Shown here: in pieces, positions 1 to 8,087 of the stretch
Numbering within the stretch: the first letter of the stretch is position 1
How the letters are laid out: each line of letters starts with the position of its first letter
Source: Kribbella pittospori
GTDB lineage: Bacteria > Actinomycetota > Actinomycetes > Propionibacteriales > Kribbellaceae
Reading direction: 5' to 3'
Assembly (NCBI RefSeq): GCF_004331465.1
Contig: NZ_SJKB01000002.1
Location: 124,001-188,000, forward strand
Length of the DNA: 64,000 nt
Program-made: the position numbers and the translations under genes
The notes under the pieces: generated by a model
What the model saw: the letters and a program-made list of their open reading frames with translations, nothing else
The model's database searches: none
Told to the model about the DNA's origin: nothing

Positions 1-2
1 CC

Positions 3-509
3 TCGGCAGCCTCCTGCGATACGCCCACCAACGACGAGGGTGGCGGCACCCAGGACCACCGGCCGGACGGCGAGAAGATCGCCTACCCGGTCTCCCCGCC
101 GTCGTCGGGCCCGCACTACGCGGTCTGGGCGCCGTTCGGGAAGAAGTTCTACACCGTCGACGACCGGCCGCCGGTGGAGAACCTGGTGCACAACCTCGAG
201 CACGGCTACACGCTGATGTGGTACCGCGACACGTTGCCGAAGGACCAGATCGACGAGATCGAGAAGATCTCCAAGGCGAAACTGCCGGACGGCTCGATGG
301 GCAAGTTCATCGCGGCGCCGTTCAAGGAGTCCGACGGCAAGCCCTGGCCGGACGGCAAGACGGTCGCCTTCGCGCACTGGAGTGCCCCGCAGGCCGACAA
401 CAAGTCCTTCGGCCACCGCCAGTTCTGCGGCTCCGTCAGCGGCGAGTCCCTCCAGCAGTTTCTGGACAAGTACCCCGCCTCCGACGCCCAAGAGCCCAAC
501 GGCGGCTGA
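3..509 (+). CDS. DUF3105 domain protein, 5' end outside window
   Basis: The reading frame is open from base 3, so the gene enters from the left and its start is not visible. The visible 168 codons show the DUF3105 core: a PPSSGPHY motif, then a VHNLEHG block near base 190 and a conserved C-terminal half with FGHRQFCGSVS. Members are actinobacterial exported or membrane-anchored proteins of unknown function; the signal or transmembrane part would lie upstream. The gene ends in QEPNGG and is followed 20 nt later by a strong intrinsic terminator, so it is the last gene of its transcript. The family call is confident; the biochemical role is unknown. Confidence 0.8.
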   Translation, partial: SAASCDTPTNDEGGGTQDHRPDGEKIAYPVSPPSSGPHYAVWAPFGKKFYTVDDRPPVENLVHNLEHGYTLMWYRDTLPKDQIDEIEKISKAKLPDGSMGKFIAAPFKESDGKPWPDGKTVAFAHWSAPQADNKSFGHRQFCGSVSGESLQQFLDKYPASDAQEPNGG

Positions 510-528
510 GCAACCCGCACACATCAAC

Positions 529-571
529 CAGCCGCCGCCGAAGGACACCACCTTCGGCGGCGGCTGCTTTT
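529..571 (+). terminator. Rho-independent terminator after the DUF3105 gene
   Basis: A perfect 16-bp inverted repeat (arms 529-544 and 551-566, 6-nt loop ACACCA) begins 20 bases after the stop codon and is followed by CTTTT. Stem and T tract together make a classical intrinsic terminator for rightward transcription. Confidence 0.9.
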
Positions 572-736
572 CAGCGGCAGGTCGCCAAACGCGTACACCA
601 ACTCACGTGACCGGCGAAACACTTGTGCACAAGGAGAAACACGCGCGACGAGCGCATGCGCCACCACCGCCGCAGGAGCTCGAGAGACCGCCGAACCCAA
701 CGGCGACTGACCACGCCCACCCGGCACACGTTCGGG

Positions 737-806
737 GGATATCCCTTCGCGTCGTGGGTTCTCCGTTCGTACACAAGCAGAGAACCCACAACCCCGACGG
801 ATATCC
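737..806. repeat. 27-nt-arm imperfect inverted repeat
   Basis: The arms at 737-763 and 780-806 are separated by 16 nt. Each arm ends in GGATATCC (outer) and GTGGGTTCTC (inner); 22 of 27 positions pair. No transposase or tRNA is adjacent. It could be a repeated palindromic element, a small-RNA hairpin or the scar of a mobile element. Confidence 0.6.
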
Positions 807-981
807 GGCTCTCCTGCGGTGTGGGTGGTGTGAGCGCGTCCCGGAGGCACCGGGACCGGAGGTGGACATTTGGACAGGAGGTGTCCGGCGGGCCGGAGTA
901 CACGTGAGCCTGAGACGACCGCGCGTACGGCGTATCGCCGGCGCACTACCTGTCCACCTGCACATGACCGGACACCTTCTC

Positions 982-1034
982 GTGGCTGTGAACAGGTCCT
1001 GGACTGTTCACGGCCACCGCATGCTGTTCACGGC
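982..1034. repeat. CTGTTCAC dyad plus third copy
   Basis: GTGAACAG (988-995) and CTGTTCAC (1004-1011) form an 8-bp dyad with an 8-nt spacer. Flanking bases extend it to a 14-bp stem with one G-U pair (982-1017). A further direct copy CTGTTCACGGC lies at 1024-1034. The arrangement looks like a protein-binding cluster or an RNA hairpin. Confidence 0.5.
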
Positions 1035-1256
1035 TTCGGCGGTCGGCCGCTGAGGTCCTCCGGCCGATCCCCGGCACCTCGGCTCCGCGTTCAACCCAAC
1101 AGATCGCCAGCGCCGCGGGCGATCTGGTCTGCCAGGGGTGGGATCACGTGATGTTCGCCGAGTGCGTTCAAAGCGTGTCAGCGGTGGGCGGCGCCGACGG
1201 AGGAGGCTGGAAGCGCTGCCGCCGCTGGAGGCGGTGTCCGGCGGGGTGCGCGGGGA

Positions 1257-2354
1257 CTACAGGTACTTGTCGGCGTGGTCGGATTGGACTTGGGCTACCA
1301 GGTCTTTGACTCGTTCGCCGTCGGCCAGGGGACAGACCATGGTGACGTCCTGGGTGTGGACGATGATGTGGGCGCGGAGGCCTACCGCGGCGATCAGGTG
1401 GTCGGGGTCGTCGGTGACGATGATGTTGTCGTGGGAGTCGAGCAGGCAGCTGAGGGTGGTGCCGTCCGTACGGTTGCCGCAGGCATCGGCGTCGTACGTG
1501 CCGGCCAGGGCGGCCCAGGAGCCGACGTCGAGCCAGTGCACGGGCATCGGTACGACGACCACGTCGGCGTCCACCTTGCCTTGTGAGGCCGGCTCCATCA
1601 CCGCATAGTCCACGCTGATCTTGCGAAGATTCGGGTAGATCTCCTCCAGCGTCGCATCCCGCGAACGGGTGTCCCAGACCGACGCGACCTGACGCAGGTT
1701 CGTCGCGGACTCGGGAAGCAGCGCGTCGAACACGCTGAGCACCGTCTCGGCCCGCCAGACGAACATCCCGGAGTTCCACCAGAACCGCCCGGTGGCCAGG
1801 TACTCCTCCGCGGTCGCCCGGTCCGGCTTCTCCCGGAACCGGTCGACGACGTACGCCTTGGTGCCGTCGATCGGCGCACCGCGCTCGATGTAGCCGAGGC
1901 CGGTGTGCGGATGCGTCGGCTCGATCCCGAACGTGACCAGCGACCGCGGCCGCTGCTCGACCACCTCGAAGCCGCTCACGATCGCGGCCCGGAACTCGTC
2001 CTCCGGGCTGATCAGGTGATCGGACCCGACGAAGGCCACCACGGCATCGGGATCGTTGCGGGCCACCACCGCGGAGGCGAGCGCGACCGCGTTCGCGGTG
2101 TCGCGGCGGGCCGGCTCACCGATGATGTTGTGCTCACCCAGTTCCGGCAGTTCCTTGCGGACCACATCGCCGTACGCACCGACCGTGCACACGTAGATGT
2201 GCTCGGGCTCGACCAGCCCGCGCAGCCGGTTGTACGCCACCCGCAGCAAGGATTCCCCGGCCGCCAACGGCAGTACCTGCTTCGGCCTGTCGTCCCTCGT
2301 CATCGGCCACAGCCGCGTCCCCGCGCCCCCGGCCAGGATCACCACGTTTCGCAT
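1257..2354 (-). CDS. manC: Mannose-1-phosphate guanylyltransferase
   Basis: This enzyme makes GDP-mannose from mannose-1-phosphate and GTP, a donor for cell-envelope mannosylation. The nucleotidyltransferase signature GGAGTRLWP is at residues 9-17 with the conserved PKQ at 24-26, EPARRDTANA near 80 and the metal-binding SDH at 111-113. At 365 residues it is the short, single-domain actinobacterial form without the C-terminal isomerase domain. It lies 9 bp downstream of nadK on the same strand, so it may be cotranscribed. A TAGGGT hexamer 6 nt before the ATG (overlapping the nadK stop codon) may also give a separate leaderless transcript. Confidence 0.92.
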   Translation of the reverse strand: MRNVVILAGGAGTRLWPMTRDDRPKQVLPLAAGESLLRVAYNRLRGLVEPEHIYVCTVGAYGDVVRKELPELGEHNIIGEPARRDTANAVALASAVVARNDPDAVVAFVGSDHLISPEDEFRAAIVSGFEVVEQRPRSLVTFGIEPTHPHTGLGYIERGAPIDGTKAYVVDRFREKPDRATAEEYLATGRFWWNSGMFVWRAETVLSVFDALLPESATNLRQVASVWDTRSRDATLEEIYPNLRKISVDYAVMEPASQGKVDADVVVVPMPVHWLDVGSWAALAGTYDADACGNRTDGTTLSCLLDSHDNIIVTDDPDHLIAAVGLRAHIIVHTQDVTMVCPLADGERVKDLVAQVQSDHADKYL

Positions 2355-2366
2355 TGGGAGACCCTA
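2355..2366 (-). promoter_or_regulatory. Possible leaderless -10 of manC
   Basis: On the minus strand TAGGGT (2366-2361) lies 6 nt before the manC ATG. The TAG is also the stop codon of nadK, so the match may be coincidental. Confidence 0.4.
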
Positions 2367-3428
2367 CCCGGCGTCGACGGGTGGTGGCAGCCGTAGGTGC
2401 GCCAGATCCGGCGGCACCGGCGACGTCGTCCGCCAGAAGGCCTCCGACTCGCCATCGAGTGCGGTCGCGGGCGCATCAGTCAGGCGGAAACGATCGCGCA
2501 GCCGGCCGTAGAAGTCGGTCGGCCCAAGCCGGACCAGCCGCAGCCGTCGCGGCGAACCGTAGACGCCGATCCAGTCACCCGGATCGAGGACACCGCGCAG
2601 CTGACCGTCGATGCTGACAGCGGCCTGCCCGGAGTGCGGCAGCACCCGGAGCGCAACCGGCTCGTCGGGTGCTGCGACAACCGTTCGATTGAAGGTCATG
2701 TGCGGTGCGACCGGAGTGAACACGACCGCTTCCATGTTCGGCGACAGGATCGGCCCACCTGCCGCGAAGCTGTACGCCGTCGACCCGGTCGGCGTCGCCA
2801 CGATCACAGCATCGGCGGAGTACGACGCAAGTAGCCGGCCCGCAAGGTACACACCCAGAGCCACCTGATGGTCCCGCGCAAGCTTCTCCAGTACGACGTC
2901 GTTCAGCGCAGTGACGTCGAGTGCGACGCCCCAGCCGTCGCCCTCGGTCGACTCCGGGCGCACGGCCGGCGGCGGCAGCGAAGGGCCGTGTCCGTAGCGC
3001 AGCAGCGACTCGATCCCGCTCGGGATCTCCAGCGGACGGGACGCCCGCATGGTCAGCGTCATCCGCTCCTCGATCGTCGCGCCGCCGTGGTGCACGGCCT
3101 CCAACGCGGTTTCGACGTCGCTGCAGGCCACCTCGGTCAGGAACCCGACCTTGCCGAGATCGACCCCGAGCACCGACGCGTTGTTCTTCGCGGCGATCCT
3201 GGCCCCGCGCAGGAACGTGCCGTCGCCGCCGAGCGTGACGACCAGATCCGGGTCCCCGGCGTGGTGCAGCTCGTCCATGCCGCCGCGCCGTTCCTCATGC
3301 GATTTCCACACGTCGATGTCGGTGCAGCCGATGCCGTGCCGGTCCGCCCACGCGCGCACCGTCGCGGCCGTCCGCACCGCCAGCGGACGCCCCTCGTGAA
3401 CAACAAGTCCAAGCCGGCGCACAGGCAC
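2364..3428 (-). CDS. nadK: NAD kinase
   Basis: This enzyme phosphorylates NAD to NADP in the cytoplasm using ATP or polyphosphate. The diagnostic GGDGT is at residues 67-71, the conserved Asn-Asp pair at 176-177 and TPTGSTAY at 212-219. The protein has 354 residues, longer than the usual 290-310. The excess sits in a Pro-rich loop at about 132-167 and in a C-terminal tail after residue 300. Start is the GTG at 3428, preceded by a strong GGAGGAGG ribosome site. It probably forms a transcript with manC downstream. In many actinobacteria nadK sits beside recN; that is not the case here. Confidence 0.93.
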   Translation of the reverse strand: MPVRRLGLVVHEGRPLAVRTAATVRAWADRHGIGCTDIDVWKSHEERRGGMDELHHAGDPDLVVTLGGDGTFLRGARIAAKNNASVLGVDLGKVGFLTEVACSDVETALEAVHHGGATIEERMTLTMRASRPLEIPSGIESLLRYGHGPSLPPPAVRPESTEGDGWGVALDVTALNDVVLEKLARDHQVALGVYLAGRLLASYSADAVIVATPTGSTAYSFAAGGPILSPNMEAVVFTPVAPHMTFNRTVVAAPDEPVALRVLPHSGQAAVSIDGQLRGVLDPGDWIGVYGSPRRLRLVRLGPTDFYGRLRDRFRLTDAPATALDGESEAFWRTTSPVPPDLAHLRLPPPVDAG

Positions 3429-3510
3429 GACATCCTCCTCCGGACGGTTATTGCCTCAACGGTAGCCGCCCCGGCGAACCCGGCCTGGTACGGCGCTCTC
3501 CCGCCACCAC

Positions 3511-4596
3511 TCAGTTGCCCTCAGCAACATCCTTGCCCCTGGACTCCGCCGCGGCACTGACGATCGGGTCGGTCTCGTCGTCGAACTCCCCGATCACCTC
3601 TTCGAGCAGATCCTCCAGCGCCACCACACCGAGTGGATGCTCCCCGCCCTGTACGACGGCCAACTGGGACCGCTGATCGCGCATCACCCGGATCGCCGTG
3701 GCGACCGGGGTCTCTGCGGGCAGCCGCAACGGCTCCGTCATCAGCTCGGACGCGTGCAGCGTCGTACCGCCGGCCGTGGTCGCGCGGGCCGCATCGCGGA
3801 CGTGGACGATGCCGCAAATCGTCGTACCCGGGCTGACCACCGCGAGGCGGGAGCGACCCTCGCGGCGGCTGGTGAGTTCGACCTCGCGCGCCGACGCCTC
3901 GGCCGGGACGGTGACGAGCTGGGAGATCGGGGTCATCACCTGCGCGACGGTGGTGTTCTGGAGCGCGAGCATCGCGGTGAGCAGGTCGTGTTCGGGGTCT
4001 TCGAGCGTGCCGTGTTCGCGGGACGACTCGATCAGCAGCCGAAGTTCGTCCGGGCCGTGGGCACTGGCCAGCTCGTTCTGCGGAGTCACTCCGACCAGAC
4101 GCACACAGGCGTTGGCGATCCAGTTCAGCACCAGGAGCAGCGGCCGGAAGACGTACGTGAAGCCGCGGAACGGAAGTGCCAGCAGCAAAGCCGAACGCTC
4201 GGGGTTGCTGATCGCCCAGGATTTCGGGGCCATCTCGCCGAGCAACACGTGCAGCAAGCCGATGCCGCCGACCGCGATGATCAGCGCGATCACATGACCG
4301 ACACCTTCGGGGATGTGCATCAGCTCGAACAGCGGATGCAGCAGATGCGCGACCGCGGGTTCAGCCAGCGAGCCGAGACCCAGGGTGCAGAGCGTGATGC
4401 CGAGCTGCGCACCCGCGAGCATCAGCGACAACTCGCTCACACCGGCGATCGCGGCCCGCGCCGAACGGCTGCCGGACGCCGCGGCCTGCTCGAGCCGATG
4501 CCGCTTCGACGCGACGAGAGCGAACTCCGCGGAGACGAAGAACCCGTTCAGGATCAGCAGCACGGCCGAGATGAGCAGAGCGAGCGGCGTACTCAT
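3511..4596 (-). CDS. CNNM/HlyC-type membrane protein (DUF21 + CBS)
   Basis: The N-terminal DUF21 region has four hydrophobic segments (about residues 1-150) and is followed by a pair of CBS domains (about 190-340). Such proteins are linked to Mg2+/Co2+ efflux or homeostasis; older annotations call them hemolysins. At 361 residues it lacks the C-terminal CorC_HlyC domain present in its neighbour and ends in a short acidic, Ser-rich tail. Its ATG overlaps the stop codon of the upstream paralogue (ATGA at 4593-4596), so the two are translationally coupled and probably work as a pair. Confidence 0.85.
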   Translation of the reverse strand: MSTPLALLISAVLLILNGFFVSAEFALVASKRHRLEQAAASGSRSARAAIAGVSELSLMLAGAQLGITLCTLGLGSLAEPAVAHLLHPLFELMHIPEGVGHVIALIIAVGGIGLLHVLLGEMAPKSWAISNPERSALLLALPFRGFTYVFRPLLLVLNWIANACVRLVGVTPQNELASAHGPDELRLLIESSREHGTLEDPEHDLLTAMLALQNTTVAQVMTPISQLVTVPAEASAREVELTSRREGRSRLAVVSPGTTICGIVHVRDAARATTAGGTTLHASELMTEPLRLPAETPVATAIRVMRDQRSQLAVVQGGEHPLGVVALEDLLEEVIGEFDDETDPIVSAAAESRGKDVAEGN

Positions 4597-5930
4597 GGCA
4601 ACCGCTCCATCACGACGAGACCAGGCACATGCCGTACGACGGTCTGGACCGTCAGCCGGACGAACTCCTGCGGGACCGGCCGCCCGTCGTGGTCGAACCG
4701 CCGGCGCAGCTCCACCGCCACCTGGTCACCGATGACCGGGACCCGGCCGAGCCGCGCCATGACCAGACCGGACACCGTCTCGTAGTCGTCGTTCTCGGGA
4801 AGCGCGACCCCGGTGGCCTCTTCGACCTCGTCCAGCCGCCACCGCGCGGGCACCACCCACGAACCGTCGCCGCCCTGGACCAGTCCGGTCTCCGGCAGGT
4901 CGTCCTCGTCGTGGATCTCGCCGACCAGTTCCTCGGCGATGTCCTCCAGCGAGACGATCCCGGCGAAACCGCCGTACTCGTCCACCACGATCGCCAACTG
5001 CCGGTGCGATGTCCGCAGCCGCTCCAGTACGGCGGGCAGCGGCAGCGTGGACGGTACGACGACCGCCGGAGTCGCCAGCGAACCCGCGGTGACCCACGAC
5101 CGGTCCGCCGGTTCGACCTCGACGACATCACCGATTCCGATCACCCCGACCACCTCGTCGACCGAGTCGGCGATCACCGGGAACCGGGTGTGGCCGGTCT
5201 CCTGCAGCTCGACGACCCGGGTCAGCGGGTCGTCCTGGTACACCGTGATCACGTCGACCCGAGGGCGCATCGCCTCGTCGGCGGTCCGGTGGCGGAAGTC
5301 GAGACCGCGGTCGAGCAGCCGCATCGTGTCCTGGTCCAGCAGTCCCTGCTCGTACGACTCGACGATGATCCGGTCGAGCTCCTGCGCGGTCGCACCCTGG
5401 GGCAGCTCCTCGACCGGCTCGATGCCGACCCGGCGCAGGATCCGGTTCGACGTCGCGTCGAACACGTGGATGAGCGGTCCGGCGATGGTCAGGTACATCA
5501 GCGTCGACCGGGCCAGCCGGAGCGCGATCGCCTCGGACTTCGCGATCGCCAGGTTCTTCGGCGCCAGTTCGCCGAGGACCATCTGGATGATCGTTGCCAC
5601 CAGCAACGCCAGGATCACCGAGATGGACAGGCTGACCGACTCCGGTACGCCGGCCGAACCGAGCACGTGGGACAGGCCTTCACCCAGGTAGGGCTCGGCG
5701 AAGTACCCGGCCAGCAGTGCCGTGATGGTGATCCCGACCTGGGCGCCGGACAACACGAACGAGAGCCGGCTCGTCACCTTCAGTGCGCGCGCGGCCGCCG
5801 CGTCACCACCTTCGGCCAGCGACCGCAGCCGGCTGCGGTCGACCGCGACGTACGCGAACTCCAGCGAGACGAAGTAGCCAGTGGCAACGGTCAGCACCAG
5901 GATCAGAGCCAGGCCGGCCAGGATCAACAT
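4593..5930 (-). CDS. CNNM/HlyC-type membrane protein with CorC_HlyC domain
   Basis: This 445-residue protein has the full CNNM-like layout: DUF21 transmembrane domain (about 1-190), two CBS domains (about 210-335) and a CorC_HlyC domain (about 350-440). The family moves or senses divalent cations, usually Mg2+, in the cytoplasmic membrane. It is first in a two-gene operon with the shorter paralogue at 3511-4596, joined by a 4-base overlap. Upstream, TAGCCT lies 6 nt before the ATG with no ribosome site, pointing to a leaderless message. The substrate is inferred from the family, not from the sequence. Confidence 0.87.
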   Translation of the reverse strand: MLILAGLALILVLTVATGYFVSLEFAYVAVDRSRLRSLAEGGDAAAARALKVTSRLSFVLSGAQVGITITALLAGYFAEPYLGEGLSHVLGSAGVPESVSLSISVILALLVATIIQMVLGELAPKNLAIAKSEAIALRLARSTLMYLTIAGPLIHVFDATSNRILRRVGIEPVEELPQGATAQELDRIIVESYEQGLLDQDTMRLLDRGLDFRHRTADEAMRPRVDVITVYQDDPLTRVVELQETGHTRFPVIADSVDEVVGVIGIGDVVEVEPADRSWVTAGSLATPAVVVPSTLPLPAVLERLRTSHRQLAIVVDEYGGFAGIVSLEDIAEELVGEIHDEDDLPETGLVQGGDGSWVVPARWRLDEVEEATGVALPENDDYETVSGLVMARLGRVPVIGDQVAVELRRRFDHDGRPVPQEFVRLTVQTVVRHVPGLVVMERLP

Positions 5931-5942
5931 GTACAGAGGCTA
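5931..5942 (-). promoter_or_regulatory. Leaderless -10 of the CNNM/HlyC operon
   Basis: TAGCCT (5942-5937 on the minus strand) lies 6 nt before the ATG, and no Shine-Dalgarno sequence is present. Confidence 0.5.
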
Positions 5943-6022
5943 CGAGAACTCCAGGCCCTGGAGTACCGCAGGGTCGGAGGTGTCGAGGACCTCCGCGAGC
6001 GACCGGCGACCGGCTGGGGTGA

Positions 6023-6856
6023 TCAGGGGGTGGACGGCTTCCAGGGCAGCACCTTGCCGTCCTGAATCAGTTCGCCGTACTGGGACGGATCGACGTGATC
6101 GGACAGGAGCAGGTCGACGATCGGCACCACCGCGTCGGCCGGCGACCTGGCCTGGCTGAAGTCGTCGAACCAGGGTCGCGACGCGCGGGTGTCGACGAGC
6201 CCGGGACAGACCGACGCGATCAACGTGCCGTCGGCCAGGTCCTGGGTACGGCGTTCCGCGGCCACTGCCCGGACGGCGGCGACCTGGGCCACCTTCGACG
6301 GGAAGTTGATCCACTCCGGCCAGCCCTGCGCCGCGGCGGTCTCGTCGTGGATCGCAGTCCGCCAGTCTTCGACGGCCTGCTCCACCTCGTCGAGCGTGAC
6401 GCCGTCGAACCGCGGCCACAGCTGTTCGGGCAGGTGATCAAGCGTGCCCAGCGAACTGGCCACCACGATCAGCCGCCCACCAGGCCGCAATACCGGCCCG
6501 AACGCCCGGAGCACGTCCTGCGCTCCGCGGTTGGCCACATCGATGAACACATCCGCCTGCTCCGCCTGCCCCCGGTCCGGCACCAACGGCCCCACCGCAT
6601 TCGACACGACAATGTCCACCCCTCCCAGCTCCTCCGCCAGCGCCCGCACCGCCTCGCCGTCGGCGACGTCCAGCACCCGCCCCTCGACGCGGGCCACCCC
6701 CTTGGAGTGAGCGACCGCGTCGGCGACCCGCTGGTGGTCACGGCCGGTGAGCAGGACCAGGTCTTGGGGATTCATCCGGGCAGCGAGGGATTGGACGAGT
6801 GCATAGCCGATGCCTTGGTTGGCGCCGGTGACCAGTGCGATGCGTTCGGTTGTCAT
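6023..6856 (-). CDS. SDR-family oxidoreductase without a YxxxK motif
   Basis: The Rossmann signature TGANQGIG is at residues 10-17 and the SNA motif near 86, so it binds NAD(P). The catalytic serine region (VVASS) is present near 133. Where the usual Tyr-x3-Lys is expected there is N184-F-P-S-K188, so the catalytic tyrosine seems replaced. The protein resembles carbonyl-reductase-like SDRs; the substrate is unknown. The frame extends upstream to 6997, but the ATG at 6856 fits the family N-terminus and has TACGTT 6 nt before it. It is divergent from the LysR gene at 6927, which probably controls it. Confidence 0.8.
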   Translation of the reverse strand: MTTERIALVTGANQGIGYALVQSLAARMNPQDLVLLTGRDHQRVADAVAHSKGVARVEGRVLDVADGEAVRALAEELGGVDIVVSNAVGPLVPDRGQAEQADVFIDVANRGAQDVLRAFGPVLRPGGRLIVVASSLGTLDHLPEQLWPRFDGVTLDEVEQAVEDWRTAIHDETAAAQGWPEWINFPSKVAQVAAVRAVAAERRTQDLADGTLIASVCPGLVDTRASRPWFDDFSQARSPADAVVPIVDLLLSDHVDPSQYGELIQDGKVLPWKPSTP

Positions 6857-6868
6857 GAAGCCAACGTA
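6857..6868 (-). promoter_or_regulatory. Leaderless -10 of the SDR at 6856
   Basis: TACGTT (6868-6863 on the minus strand) is 6 nt before the ATG, and no ribosome site is visible. Confidence 0.5.
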
Positions 6869-6926
6869 GGTTCGGACCGGCCATGACTCCAACGAGACTT
6901 CGGCACAGCTAGTATGCGTAAACGTC

Positions 6927-7841
6927 ATGGACTTCTCCGACGTCTCCCTGGTCGCGCTGCGGGTGTTCCGCGAGGTCGCCGAGCGCGGCACGTTCACGTC
7001 CGCCGCGACCGCCCTCGGCTACACCCAGTCGGCCGTGTCGCGGCAGATCGCGTCCCTCGAGCGCGCCGCCGGCTCGGCCCTGCTCGAACGCCGCCGCGAA
7101 GGCGTCCGGCTGACCGCGGCCGGCCAGGTCGTCCTCCGCAACGCCGCCGTCGTCCTCGACCAGCTCGACGCGACCGCGCGCGAGCTCGCCGGCCTCCCGG
7201 CCGCCGGTGGCACCGTCCGGCTCGGCTGGTTCCCGAGCGCGGGCGCAGTTCTGCTGCCGCGGGCAATCAGTGCACTGCGCCGATCGCATCCGTCGATCGC
7301 GGTCACCACCCGGGAAGGCTCGACCCCCGCGCTCGTCCGGGCGCTGCGGGCCGGGAGCATCGACCTGGCCCTGATCGCCTCAGCCCCGCCCTTCCGGCCA
7401 CCGGACGCCGAGTCGCCGGCGCTCACGCTGGAGACGCTGGCCGAGCGCAGCCTGCGCCTCGCGGTCCCGGCCACTCATCCACTGGCGGCCCGGGATTCGG
7501 TCGACGTGGCCGAACTGCGAGGTCAGCGCTGGATCGCCGCACCCGCCGCAGGCGAGGAGCTGTTGATGGGCGTGTGGCCCGGGCTGGACGAGCGACCCCA
7601 GGTCGCGCACACCGTCCGCGACTGGCTCGCCAAACTCCACCTGGTCGCCGCCGGCGCCGGACTGACCACGATCTCCGCGTCGATGGCCTCGGCCATACCG
7701 CCCGGTGTCCGGGTCCTCACCGTCCGCGGCGGCCCCGAGGAACTGCGCCGGACGATCCTGGCCCGGCTTCCCGGCCGGTTGTCAGGACCCGCCGCGCTCC
7801 TCGCGGACGCCCTCCGCGCCGCGGTTCCCGGCCTCGGTTGA
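6927..7841 (+). CDS. LysR-family transcriptional regulator
   Basis: The N-terminal winged helix-turn-helix (about residues 5-65, with TFTSAATALGYTQSAVSRQI) is followed by a periplasmic-binding-like effector domain (about 90-300). At 304 residues it has the usual LysR length. It is divergent from the SDR at 6023-6856 with 70 bp between starts, the normal arrangement for a LysR regulator and its target. A TAGTAT hexamer at 6910-6915 is a candidate -10. Its last 60 bp overlap the 3' end of tatA on the other strand. The inducer is unknown. Confidence 0.88.
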   Translation: MDFSDVSLVALRVFREVAERGTFTSAATALGYTQSAVSRQIASLERAAGSALLERRREGVRLTAAGQVVLRNAAVVLDQLDATARELAGLPAAGGTVRLGWFPSAGAVLLPRAISALRRSHPSIAVTTREGSTPALVRALRAGSIDLALIASAPPFRPPDAESPALTLETLAERSLRLAVPATHPLAARDSVDVAELRGQRWIAAPAAGEELLMGVWPGLDERPQVAHTVRDWLAKLHLVAAGAGLTTISASMASAIPPGVRVLTVRGGPEELRRTILARLPGRLSGPAALLADALRAAVPGLG

Positions 7842-8021
7842 CGACGGCTCGACCGCCGGTTTCTCGTCGTCCTCGCCGTTCTGGACCTTCTTGAACTCGT
7901 TCATCGCGCGGGCGGCGTTCTTGGTCAGCTCGGGCAGCTTCTTCGCGCCGAACAGCAGGACCACGATGACCAGGATGACGATCCACTCGCCGCCTTCGGG
8001 CAGCGCCAGGTATGGCACCAT
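7782..8021 (-). CDS. tatA: Twin-arginine translocase subunit TatA
   Basis: This 79-residue protein has a single N-terminal membrane helix (about residues 10-28) ending in the FGAKKLPEL hinge motif. An amphipathic helix with NEFKK and an acidic, low-complexity tail follow, the TatA/E plan. It forms the pore of the Tat system that exports folded proteins. It stands alone; tatC is not in the window. A GAAAGAAGG ribosome site precedes the ATG at 8021. The poorly conserved tail is encoded antisense to the end of the LysR gene (7782-7841), which may explain its composition. Confidence 0.9.
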   Translation of the reverse strand: MVPYLALPEGGEWIVILVIVVLLFGAKKLPELTKNAARAMNEFKKVQNGEDDEKPAVEPSSTEAGNRGAEGVREERGGS

Positions 8022-8074
8022 GACAAGCCTTCTTTCCGGGAATCCCCCTCCACGCTACGTCGCCGCCCGAACCG

Positions 8075-8087
8075 TAGGGTGGGCCAT
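8075..8087 (+). promoter_or_regulatory. Leaderless -10 of the TIGR03089 gene
   Basis: TAGGGT (8075-8080) is 7 nt before the ATG at 8088. It favours this ATG over the in-frame GTG at 8079, which overlaps the hexamer. Confidence 0.55.

Larger units (their letters stand above)
572..1256. other. Non-coding interval with palindromes
   Basis: About 685 bp between the DUF3105 terminator and the end of manC hold no convincing gene. Open frames here are rich in Arg, His and Pro, start without a ribosome site and resemble no family I know. The stretch does hold several dyads: a 12-bp palindrome CTTGTGCACAAG at 622-633, a long imperfect inverted repeat at 737-806, a hairpin at 982-1017 and the palindrome ATCACGTGAT at 1143-1152. 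It could be a regulatory or remnant region, or host a small RNA; none of these is shown by the sequence alone. Confidence 0.6.

Noticed and set aside
490..713. Possible duplication of the DUF3105 gene end (CCCAACGGCG-N-CTGA seen twice)
   Set aside because: Only about 15 bases match and flanks differ, so chance in G+C-rich DNA is enough.
382..1053. Open frames on both strands across the DUF3105 terminator and the gap
   Set aside because: They run through the terminator, are rich in Arg/Pro/His, have no ribosome site and match no family.
4629..6065. 478-codon plus-strand frame opposite the CNNM genes
   Set aside because: It is the shadow of real minus-strand genes; its composition is Asp/Arg/Gln/His-rich and it has no recognisable domain.
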